In this document: in pieces, positions 53,192 through 60,954 of the stretch
Position numbering within the stretch: position 1 is the first letter of the stretch
Layout of the letters: every line of letters begins with the position of its first letter
Assembly (NCBI RefSeq): GCF_024298905.1
Contig: NZ_CP101154.1
Span: 1-64,000 of the forward strand
Length of the DNA stretch: 64,000 bases
Direction of reading: 5' to 3'
DNA from: Natronomonas marina
Lineage (GTDB): Archaea; Halobacteriota; Halobacteria; Halobacteriales; Haloarculaceae
Position numbers and translations under genes: made by a program
Notes under the pieces: model-generated
What the model saw: the letters and a program-made list of their open reading frames with translations, nothing else
Databases searched by the model: none
Told to the model about the DNA's origin: nothing

Positions 53192-54780
53192 GTCCCCGCA
53201 CCCCCCAGCACGACCTCGACGTAGCCGTCGGTGTCCAGCGCGGCCCCCGCGGCGGCGTCGGCGAACCGGTACACCGGCTCGAAGCCGACCCCGACGGCGA
53301 CGACCAGCACCGCAAGCGTCGCCACCAGCGCGACCAGCGGGCGGTCGACGCTCCCCGTCTCGACGCGCTCGCTCTCGACGCCCCAGACGCTGCTCATCCA
53401 GGCCCGCGTCGTGTAGACGATGGTCAGGAGCGCGCCGACGAGCAGGACGAGGACGGTGAGGACGGCCGCGGGCGTCGGCGCCGCGGTCAGGCGTGCGGCG
53501 GCCACCTCGAAGACCAGCAGTTTGCCGAAGAAGCCGGCCAGCGGGGGGATGCCGACCAGCGAGAGGCCGCCGACGAAGAAGACGGCCCCGAGGATCGGCG
53601 ACCGCTGGCCGAGACCGCCCACCTCCGCGAGGCGGGTCGTCCCCGCCACGTCCCGAACGACGGCGGCCACGAAGAAGAGCAGCCCCTTCGTCAGGGCGTG
53701 GTGCAGCGCGTAGATCAGCGCGGCCAGGAGGCCGAGGCGTCGCAGCGACGGGTCGGCCGCGGCGACTGCAATCGGCACGGCGATGAAGCCGACCTGCCCG
53801 ATGGAGGAGTACGCCAGCAGGCCGTCGACGCTGTCGCGGTTCACCGCGCCGATTCCGCCGACGAGGACGCTTGCGGCCGCCGCCACCCCGAGGACGGGTG
53901 CGAGCGCCGCGAGGGGCGAGGTGCCGGGGAGCCCGGGCACGCGGACCGACACCGCCGCGCCGGCGAAGACCGTGAAGTACAGGCGGACGATGGCGTAGAT
54001 GCCGACCTTCTTGGTCACGCCGGCCAGCACGGCCGCGACGGGCATCGGCGCCGCCCGGTAGGCGGCGGGCACCCAAAACTGGAAGGGGGCCAGGCCGGCC
54101 TTCAGCGCGAAGGTGACGAAGAGCAGCGCGCCGAAGCCGACCAGCGGTGCGGCCCGGACGCTGGCCGGCGACGCGACGAGTCGCTGGGCCATCTCGGCCA
54201 TGTTGAGCGTCCCGACGGTCGCGTAGAGACCGCCGACGGCAACGAGCATGCAGACGCTCCCGAGGACGTTCAAAACGAGGTACCGCATCGCCGCGGCGGT
54301 GTGCTCGGCGCCGCCGTAGAAGGCGACGAAGACGTAACTGGCCATCAGCGTCACCTCGAACCACACGAAGAGGTTGAAGAGGTCGCCGGCGAGGAAGGCG
54401 CCGGTGACGCCGACCAGCAGCAACTGGAAGGTGGGGTGGTAGTAGGTCCGCTGGTTGCGGCGGTCGATAAAGCGGACGGAGACGGCGACGGCGTACAGGC
54501 CCACGACCGCCGCGAGCGAGAGCATGAACGCCGAGAGGGCGTCGGCGACGAGCGTGATGCCGTGCGGGGCCCGGATGCCGCCGACCTGGTAGGCGACGGC
54601 GCCCGGCGCGTCGGGCGACAGGACGACCGTCCACGCCAGGGCGGCGACGGCGGCGGCGTAGACGGCGACGCCGGCGACGCTCGTGGCCCGCTGGAGGCGC
54701 GGGCGACTCCGGACGGCGAGCGTGGCGACGGCGGTGCCGAAGACGACGAGCAGCGGCGCGACGACGAGCGTTCCCGTCAT
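53188..54780 (-). CDS. mnhD: Multisubunit cation/proton antiporter subunit D
   Basis: NuoN/NuoM-like proton-channel subunit. 530 residues, about 14 helices. Conserved features: LFNLFVWFEVTLMASYV (key Glu), ALKAGLAPFQFWVPAAYRAAPMPVAAVLAGVTKKVGIYAIVR (Lys of the channel), DGLLAYSSIGQVGF and ALHHALTKGLLFFVAAVV. ATG 54780 sits in an ATGA overlap with mnhC. Confidence 0.95.
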   Translation of the reverse strand: MTGTLVVAPLLVVFGTAVATLAVRSRPRLQRATSVAGVAVYAAAVAALAWTVVLSPDAPGAVAYQVGGIRAPHGITLVADALSAFMLSLAAVVGLYAVAVSVRFIDRRNQRTYYHPTFQLLLVGVTGAFLAGDLFNLFVWFEVTLMASYVFVAFYGGAEHTAAAMRYLVLNVLGSVCMLVAVGGLYATVGTLNMAEMAQRLVASPASVRAAPLVGFGALLFVTFALKAGLAPFQFWVPAAYRAAPMPVAAVLAGVTKKVGIYAIVRLYFTVFAGAAVSVRVPGLPGTSPLAALAPVLGVAAAASVLVGGIGAVNRDSVDGLLAYSSIGQVGFIAVPIAVAAADPSLRRLGLLAALIYALHHALTKGLLFFVAAVVRDVAGTTRLAEVGGLGQRSPILGAVFFVGGLSLVGIPPLAGFFGKLLVFEVAAARLTAAPTPAAVLTVLVLLVGALLTIVYTTRAWMSSVWGVESERVETGSVDRPLVALVATLAVLVVAVGVGFEPVYRFADAAAGAALDTDGYVEVVLGGAGT

Positions 54781-55121
54781 CGCTCCCACTCCGTGAGGTC
54801 CATGCTCTCGTTTTCCTCGTAGCCGCGGTACGACAGCACCAGCGCGAAGGCGGTGATGCCGAAACTGATGACGATGGCGGTCAGCACGAGCGCCTGCACC
54901 AGCGGGTCGGCCGTCGCCGGGAACGGGCCCTTCTTCGAGGCCAGCACCGGCACCGAGTCGGCCGTCCCCTCCCGGATGCCCCCCATCCCGATGAGGTAGA
55001 CGTTGGCGGCCTGCGAGACGACGGCGACCCCCCAGACGACGTGGACGACGTCGTCCCGCAGCAGGAGGAACGTGCCCACGGCGAAGAGGACGCCGACGGC
55101 GGCCGCGACGGCCAGCGTCAC
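54777..55121 (-). CDS. mnhC: Multisubunit cation/proton antiporter subunit C
   Basis: NuoK-like subunit of 114 residues from GTG 55121. Three helices: LAVAAAVGVLFAVGTFLLLR, VVHVVWGVAVVSQAANVYLIGMG and PLVQALVLTAIVISFGITAFALVLSYRGY. The segment before the third helix (ASKKGPFPATADPLVQAL) is the MnhC signature with the ADPLxQAL motif. Confidence 0.94.
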   Translation of the reverse strand: MTLAVAAAVGVLFAVGTFLLLRDDVVHVVWGVAVVSQAANVYLIGMGGIREGTADSVPVLASKKGPFPATADPLVQALVLTAIVISFGITAFALVLSYRGYEENESMDLTEWER

Positions 55122-55170
55122 CGGCGGTCACCTCCCGGCAGGGCGGGTTCGGCGGCGCGCTCGACGGCGG

Positions 55171-55632
55171 TCATTCGGCGCCCACCACCGACAGGATGGC
55201 CAGCAGGCCGCCGACGACCACGCAGTAGATGCCGACGTCGAAGACCAGCGCCGACGCCAGTTCGTACTCGCCGAGCACCGGCACGTGGACGTAGTCGTGG
55301 TGCTGGTAGAGGAACGGCTTGCCGAAGAGCATCCCGGCGAGGCCGCTGGCGAGGGCGATTCCGAGACCGAGGGTGAACAGCCGGCGGTAGGCGGCGACGG
55401 TCCGGTGTTCGAGGATGCCGCCGCCGGGGTCGACCTCGCGGTCGAGGACGCCCACCTCGAGGTAGTCCAGGCCGTAGGCGACGTACACCAGGACGAACGC
55501 GCCGACGGTCAGGACGCCGCCGATGAAGCCGCCGCCGGGGGCGTTGTGGCCGCCGAGGAACAGCGACGTGGCGACGACGAGGACGATGGGGACGACGACG
55601 CGGGCCGTCGTCCGCACGATGGTCGTCGTCAT
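55171..55632 (-). CDS. mnhB: Multisubunit cation/proton antiporter subunit B
   Basis: 153 residues, four helices. The MnhB motif GGHNAPGGGFIGGVLTVGAFVLVYVAYG is at residues 27-55, and the last two helices include LGIALASGLAGMLFG and ALVFDVGIYCVVVGGLLAILSVVG. ATG 55632 overlaps the mnhA stop (ATGA). Forty-nine bases to mnhC. Confidence 0.95.
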   Translation of the reverse strand: MTTTIVRTTARVVVPIVLVVATSLFLGGHNAPGGGFIGGVLTVGAFVLVYVAYGLDYLEVGVLDREVDPGGGILEHRTVAAYRRLFTLGLGIALASGLAGMLFGKPFLYQHHDYVHVPVLGEYELASALVFDVGIYCVVVGGLLAILSVVGAE

Positions 55633-57968
55633 CCGGTCTCACCCCTGTCGCGCATGGCGAGCAGCACCAGCACCGACGCCGCCGCCAGCAGGATGACGGC
55701 GGCCTCGCCGAGCGTGTCGAACGCCCGGAAGTCCGTCAACACGACGTTGACGACGTTGGTGCCGCCGCCCTCCTCGACGGCGTTGTTCACGTACCACTCC
55801 GCCGTCTCCGACAGGCCCTGATCCGGCGCGGCCACGAGCACGGCGACGAACGCCGTCGCGCCGACCAGCACCGACAGCGCGGCGTCGCGGGCGGCGACGC
55901 GGACCCGGAGTTCGGCGTAGTAGGCCGGCAGTTCCTCGATGACGAGCAGGAAGACCACGAGCAACAGCGTCTCGACGACCAGCTGCGTCAGCGCGAGGTC
56001 CGGGCCCGAGGCCAGCACGTAGAAGACCGCCACCATGAACCCGAGGATGCCGAGCGTCAGGACGCCGGCGACGTGGGAGGGCGCGGCCGCGACGGCCACC
56101 GCGGCCACCGCGGCCACCGCCAGCACGAGTATCATCGCGGTCGGCGCCAGCGGTCCCGTCGGCGGGACGGCAACCCCCGTCGAGAGGAAGCCCAGCAGGA
56201 CGAGCGCGCACGTCGTCGCCAGCACCCAGGTGACGTGGGTCCGCAACGGGCCGCCGTGGACCGTCGCGTCCAGTCGGTCGCTGGCCCACTCGACTTCGTC
56301 GAGCAGCCAGTCGTAGAGGTTCGTCGGGCGGGCCAGCGTCGACCCGGCCTCGAACCGCGCGATGCCGTTTCGGACCCGGTCGACCGAGGGGTAGGCGGCG
56401 GCGCCGACGACCAGCGCCGCGAGGCTCATCAGCGCGGGTCCGCTCGGTTCGGTCGGAATCTTCGCCGTGACGTCGACCGCTTCGACGGCGGTCACGGCGG
56501 CGGCGTCGCCGACGACGGCCTCGATTGCCAGCCCCGGCGCGACGCTCGTGACGAGGGTGAGCGCGGCCAGGAGGGCGGGCGGCGCGACCAGCGCGACCGG
56601 CGGCCGGGCGACGTCCTCGACGGTCGCCGGCCGTTCGCCGAGGAAGGCACTCAGGAATCGCAGCGAGTAGAGGACGGTGAAGACGCTGGCGCCGACCGCG
56701 ACCGCCGGGTACAGCCAGTAGAGACCGCCCTCGGCGAGGCCGGTCTCCCAGGCCGCCTTGAACAGCAGTTCCTTCGAGTAGAAGCCGCCGAACGGCGGGA
56801 CGCCCGCCATGCTGAGGACGGTCACACCGGCGATTGCGGCGGTAATCGGGAGGTCCCGGTACAGCCCTCCGAGGTCGTCGAGGCGTCGCGTCCCGACCTC
56901 GTGGGCGACGACGCCGGCGACGAGGAACAGCGCCGCCTTGAACAGCGCGTGGTTGAACAGGTGGAAGACGCCGGCCTCGGCGCCGTAGTGGGTCCGGAAG
57001 CCGAACCCGGCGACCATCAGGCCGAGGTGGCTCGCCGTCGAGTACGCCAGCAGTTCCTTGATGTCGTTGGCGGTGACGGCCAGGACGGCGCCGACGGTCA
57101 TCGTCGCCAGGCCGACGGTGGCGACCAGGAGCGTCCACGCCTCGCCGAGAAAGAGCGGCCGGACCCGCCCGAGGACGTAGACGCCGACCTTCACCATCGT
57201 CGCCGAGTGGAGGAACGCCGAGACGGGCGTCGGGGCGACCATCGCGTTGGGCAGCCAGAAGTGAAGCGGCACCTGTGCGGACTTGGCGCCGGCGGCGACG
57301 GCCACGAGGACGAGGACGGGGACGAACAGCCCCGAATCCGAGAGCGCCGCCCGCATCGCCCGTATCGTCCCTTCGTTCGCCAGCATCGCCGCGAGGTCGA
57401 ACGTGCGGGCGCCGAGGGCGGGACCGCTGGCCACCGACAGCAACAGGAGCGCGACGAGCAGACAGAGACCGCCCCCGACGGTGATTATCATCGCCATCCG
57501 GGCGGAGTAGCGCGATTCCGCGTCCTCGGTGTGGTAGCCGATGAGGACGAACGAGCAGACGCTCGTCAGTTCCCAGAAGAGGAACAGCGCCACCAGGTCC
57601 GAGGCGAAGGCGACGCCGAGTATCGAACCCATGAAGGCCGACAGCGCCGCGTAGAATCGTCCGAGGGACGGCTTGCCGTGCATGTAGCGGGCGGCGTAGG
57701 CGAAGACGAGGACGCCGATGCCGCTGGCAAGGAGTGCGAAGAGCAGCGCCCAGGCGTCGACGCGGAGTCGCAGCGCCACGTCCATTGAGGGCACCCAGGC
57801 GACTGCGCCGCTCCCGGTGGTGCCGAGCCGGGACGCGACGAGACCGAAGGAGGCGACCGCGACGGCGGCACCGACGTAGCCCACCCGGTCGCCGAGGACC
57901 CGGTGCAGCGGCGGGAGGGCGACGACGGCGAGGAACGGGAGCGCGACCGCCAGGAATACGGACTCCAT
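55629..57968 (-). CDS. mnhA: Multisubunit cation/proton antiporter subunit A
   Basis: Large NuoL-like subunit, 779 residues, first gene of the operon. The N-terminal two thirds match NuoL (FLFWELTSVCSFVLIGY, AKSAQVPLHFWLPNAMVAPTPVSAFLHSATMVKVGVY, ELLAYSTASHLGLMVAG, HLFNHALFKAALFLVAG). The C-terminal third is the fused MbhD/E-like domain (GPDLALTQLVVETLLLVVFLLVIEELPAYYAELR), ending with three further helices. GGGTTAAGGAC at 57995-58005 (minus strand) is a TATA candidate. The complex pumps Na+ out and helps pH and salt balance. Confidence 0.96.
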   Translation of the reverse strand: MESVFLAVALPFLAVVALPPLHRVLGDRVGYVGAAVAVASFGLVASRLGTTGSGAVAWVPSMDVALRLRVDAWALLFALLASGIGVLVFAYAARYMHGKPSLGRFYAALSAFMGSILGVAFASDLVALFLFWELTSVCSFVLIGYHTEDAESRYSARMAMIITVGGGLCLLVALLLLSVASGPALGARTFDLAAMLANEGTIRAMRAALSDSGLFVPVLVLVAVAAGAKSAQVPLHFWLPNAMVAPTPVSAFLHSATMVKVGVYVLGRVRPLFLGEAWTLLVATVGLATMTVGAVLAVTANDIKELLAYSTASHLGLMVAGFGFRTHYGAEAGVFHLFNHALFKAALFLVAGVVAHEVGTRRLDDLGGLYRDLPITAAIAGVTVLSMAGVPPFGGFYSKELLFKAAWETGLAEGGLYWLYPAVAVGASVFTVLYSLRFLSAFLGERPATVEDVARPPVALVAPPALLAALTLVTSVAPGLAIEAVVGDAAAVTAVEAVDVTAKIPTEPSGPALMSLAALVVGAAAYPSVDRVRNGIARFEAGSTLARPTNLYDWLLDEVEWASDRLDATVHGGPLRTHVTWVLATTCALVLLGFLSTGVAVPPTGPLAPTAMILVLAVAAVAAVAVAAAPSHVAGVLTLGILGFMVAVFYVLASGPDLALTQLVVETLLLVVFLLVIEELPAYYAELRVRVAARDAALSVLVGATAFVAVLVAAPDQGLSETAEWYVNNAVEEGGGTNVVNVVLTDFRAFDTLGEAAVILLAAASVLVLLAMRDRGETG

Positions 57969-58165
57969 CGAACGTTCGTATCCAGTGCCACGTCGTCCTT
58001 AACCCTACCGCAGTCCCGTCGTCGGGCCGTCGTTCGCACGTCCGCTGTCCCGGGGGCAGCGACCGACCGGCGCCGCGGTCGAAACGACAGCGCGACCCCC
58101 GCGAGGGGGCCGGCACCGATCCGGTCTGGCTGGCCGGTACCCGGCGGAGAGATGAATAAATAACT
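57969..58165. other. Intergenic region before the antiporter operon
   Basis: About 200 bases holding the minus-strand mnh promoter (TATA-like GGTTAAGG near 57996-58005) and, near 58150-58200, an AT-rich patch (ATGAATAAATAACTG). No gene is recognised. Downstream it merges with the degenerate transposase end. Confidence 0.45.
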
Positions 58166-58414
58166 GTGCATAGCCGGCAGATGGGTTATGATAGTGTGGG
58201 ATGTTACCGTGCTTCTGGGGAGGGGGCACCCGAACGGTACCCGGTCCGGACTGCGACGCAGGAACCCCAGCCTTCACGCGGTCCGGCACCGACGTGGTCC
58301 CACGCCGGGGCGTTCCCGCAACGGTGTCGGCGGCCGGTCAGCGGTTTCGAGGCGGAGCCTCCGGCCTCAAGAAGCGAGGACTTCCGACGCCAGTCGGAAG
58401 GACGACGCGAGTAG
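58166..58414 (+). pseudogene. Degenerate 3' end of a TnpB (IS1341/IS605-type) element
   Basis: The DNA around 58340-58430 matches the typical right end of haloarchaeal tnpB elements: AGCCTCCGGCCTCAAGAAGC, then a short GC hairpin (ACTTCCGAC with GTCGGAAG), then GCGAGTAGGCCGGGGAGG with the TAG stop at 58412-58414. The outer parts CCTCCGGCCT and AGGCCGGGGAGG pair imperfectly, as in the guide-RNA-encoding 3' ends of these elements. Upstream residues do not preserve the catalytic domain. The frame begins without a credible start, so only a remnant is left. Identification is by pattern, without a search. Confidence 0.42.
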
Positions 58415-58476
58415 GCCGGGGAGGAAGCCGACAACTCCGGCACAACCCACGGATTGTGGCCGCCTTTTGACGGTGT

Positions 58477-60837
58477 TTAGGCCAGCGCGCCGGATTCGGG
58501 ACCGCGCTCCCCGAGCAGGACTTTCTTCGTCGACTCGCCGGCCGGCACCTCGATGTCGTGGGTGTCGAACGCCGTCGCCAGCGTGATCGTCGCCGGGGCG
58601 TCGCTGTCGATGTCGATGGTCAACTCGTCGTCGACGTCGAGACCGGCCTCCTCGACCCACAGCGTCACCGAGTCGACGCCCTCCAGTCGGACCTCGAGGC
58701 GGTTCTCCGGGGCGGTCCGGGCGTCGATGGGCGGCGTCTCCCACTGGACGCCGCGGCTGAGGTGCCGTCGCGGCTGGCGGCCGTACTCGGTGAAGGTGCC
58801 GACCTCGGGCGGGGCGTAGCCGTCGGCGTAGGAGATGGCGTCGACGAGCCCCGAGTTGCGGTCCTCGCGGGTTCGGATGTCCGACACCCAGTAGGCGCCG
58901 TCGTGGACGAGGTCGACCTCGGGGTGGTCGAGCCGTGGGAGGTGCCTGTACGTCACCCGGCGGGGGTTGCGGATGACCTTGCTCCGGGAGACGAACTCGG
59001 GGATGCCGGTCCAGCGGTCCCGGACGCCAAAGGAGAGGTGGGTCTCGGCGGGGAAGACGTCGAACTGGTGGCGGTAGCCGTGCTTCCGGAGTCGGCGGGC
59101 GTAGTTGTCCGGCGAGATGACCGGCACCAGCGGGTCCCCGAGGCCGTTCCAGACGAGCATCGGGACGTGCCGGAGGTTCTCGGTTATCTCCAGGGCGCTG
59201 GAGGGCCCCTCGGTGAAGACGTTGAGGACCTGGCCGCCGCCCTCGCCGCCGAAGAGGTCCGTCGTCAGCGACGGGGGCGCCCGAATCAGCCCGCCGGTGA
59301 CGCCCTCGATGGGGTCCTCGGTCGGCGGGCCGACGACCGAGAAGCCGCGGCCGAACAGGTCCGGACACTGCGCGGCCAGCACGCAGGTGCCGAAACCGCC
59401 CATCGAGTAGCCGCCCAGCGTCACGCGACTGCGGTCGATGTCGACTCTCGTCTCGAGGTCGCGCCAGGCCTCGAAGATGTCGAGTTCGGCCTCCCGCTTG
59501 TACCACCGCCCCGGCCCCCGCGCCTGCGGCATCAGGACGACGGCGTTGTTCGGTTCGCTGATGTCCTTTATCAGGTTCGGCGTGTAGACGGCGTACTGGG
59601 TGTACGAACAGCTCAGCGAGTGCAGCAGCATCACCATCGGCGCCGGTTCCTCGAGGTCCTCGGGGATGTAGGCGCTGTACGGCTGGATCCGGCCCTCGAG
59701 GATGTCGTGGTCGGTGTCGATGCCCTCCCCGAGGTAGTACCGGGAGGGGTACAGCAGCGAGACGATGCCCGACTCGGGGGTGTTGCGCTCGGTGACGCGG
59801 TCGCGGAGCTTCCCGAAGTCGACGTCGGCGCCGAACCGCGAGATGTCGCGGTCGGCCAGCGCCATTGCCTGGGCGTGTTCGCGCCAGTTGCCCTCCCCGA
59901 GGACGCGCGGCGAGCGGTCGAGTATCTGTTCGAGGATGCTGTGACCGATGCCGGTCACGTCCAGCAAATCGAAGAGCCCGCGACCGACGTCGACGGGACC
60001 GAGGTTCCGGTTGTACGGCTCGTCGAAGCGGAAGCCGACGTTGAACACCGGCGGCGTGTCGCGGCCCTTCTTCGCGCCGCCGGGGCGTTCGTCGTCGGGA
60101 CTGACCGCGACCTGCTTGAACTCGCGGGTCGCCGGGTCCCACAGGCCGACGACGACGTAGTGGCGCCAGGTTTCCTCGCCCGGGTCCAGCGGCACCTCGA
60201 CGTCTATCTGCCGGCGACGGACGTCGACCGTGAGGCGGTCGTCGTCGAGGGGTTCGTCGTCGAGTTCGGCGCCGGTGCCCCAGGTGACCAGCCGGTGGTC
60301 GACGGGGGCGCCCAACTCGCCGAGTCCGTACCCCCAGTCCGTGCGGCGCTCGGGACCGCCCTCGAAGTCCTGGGCGGCCTCGGTGTCGATGCCGACGGCG
60401 ACGGCGGCGGCATCGGGTTCGAGCATCGTGTTCAGCGTGATGCGGTACCGGACGCCCTCCTCGGTCGGCTGGGCGCGGAACTCCAGTAAGTCGGCGGCGT
60501 TGTAGCCGTACCGCTCGACGTCGTTGGGGTAGTGGTAGTCGCCGGTCGGCTGCGAGAGGACGCCGCCCAGCGAACTGGCGTTCGTCGGCGACCCCGAGAC
60601 CCACGAGCGGGTGTCGGCGCCGCGGTCGTCGTAGACGTAGTCCTGATAGAGGTACTCGCCGTCGACGTAGGCGTCACACCCCGAGACCATCAGGGGCTCG
60701 GCCTCCCAGCCGGGGCCGTTCTCCAGCTGTGGCGGCGTGGGGTTGTCGCCGTACAGCGCGTCCGGTCCCGGACGGGGTGGCGACGACGGTGCCTCCTCCT
60801 CCGATTCGCTCTCGGAAGCACCGTACTCCTTCGACAT
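58477..60837 (-). CDS. Large multidomain alpha/beta hydrolase, copy 1
   Basis: 786 residues from ATG 60837. An acidic Ser/Glu N terminus is followed by a beta-rich domain (60-280; PTPPQLENG, AYVDGEYLYQDYVYDD, YGYNAADLLEFRA, YRITLNTMLEPDAAAVAVGIDT), weakly recalling glucodextranase-C/DOMON sandwiches. The esterase-like catalytic domain (about 390-640) has GYSMGGFGT (nucleophile Ser), WNGLGDPLVPV (Asp) and FPAETHLSF (His). A C-terminal beta domain ends the protein. No signal peptide is visible, so it appears cytosolic. Substrate unknown. Confidence 0.8.
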   Translation of the reverse strand: MSKEYGASESESEEEAPSSPPRPGPDALYGDNPTPPQLENGPGWEAEPLMVSGCDAYVDGEYLYQDYVYDDRGADTRSWVSGSPTNASSLGGVLSQPTGDYHYPNDVERYGYNAADLLEFRAQPTEEGVRYRITLNTMLEPDAAAVAVGIDTEAAQDFEGGPERRTDWGYGLGELGAPVDHRLVTWGTGAELDDEPLDDDRLTVDVRRRQIDVEVPLDPGEETWRHYVVVGLWDPATREFKQVAVSPDDERPGGAKKGRDTPPVFNVGFRFDEPYNRNLGPVDVGRGLFDLLDVTGIGHSILEQILDRSPRVLGEGNWREHAQAMALADRDISRFGADVDFGKLRDRVTERNTPESGIVSLLYPSRYYLGEGIDTDHDILEGRIQPYSAYIPEDLEEPAPMVMLLHSLSCSYTQYAVYTPNLIKDISEPNNAVVLMPQARGPGRWYKREAELDIFEAWRDLETRVDIDRSRVTLGGYSMGGFGTCVLAAQCPDLFGRGFSVVGPPTEDPIEGVTGGLIRAPPSLTTDLFGGEGGGQVLNVFTEGPSSALEITENLRHVPMLVWNGLGDPLVPVISPDNYARRLRKHGYRHQFDVFPAETHLSFGVRDRWTGIPEFVSRSKVIRNPRRVTYRHLPRLDHPEVDLVHDGAYWVSDIRTREDRNSGLVDAISYADGYAPPEVGTFTEYGRQPRRHLSRGVQWETPPIDARTAPENRLEVRLEGVDSVTLWVEEAGLDVDDELTIDIDSDAPATITLATAFDTHDIEVPAGESTKKVLLGERGPESGALA

Positions 60838-60954
60838 ACCGCTAGAGTACCCTCCCGACGGGAAGTACATTTAGCCTGAAAGAGCTTGCAGATTTAAGTG
60901 CGACCATTATCAACCCCGTGTAGAATTTAAAGACGTTTAAGCACTCGGGTCGGC

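Noticed and set aside
58200-58480. Structured noncoding RNA such as RNase P RNA
   Set aside because: No universal RNase P core elements were found, and the pattern matches a tnpB right end better.
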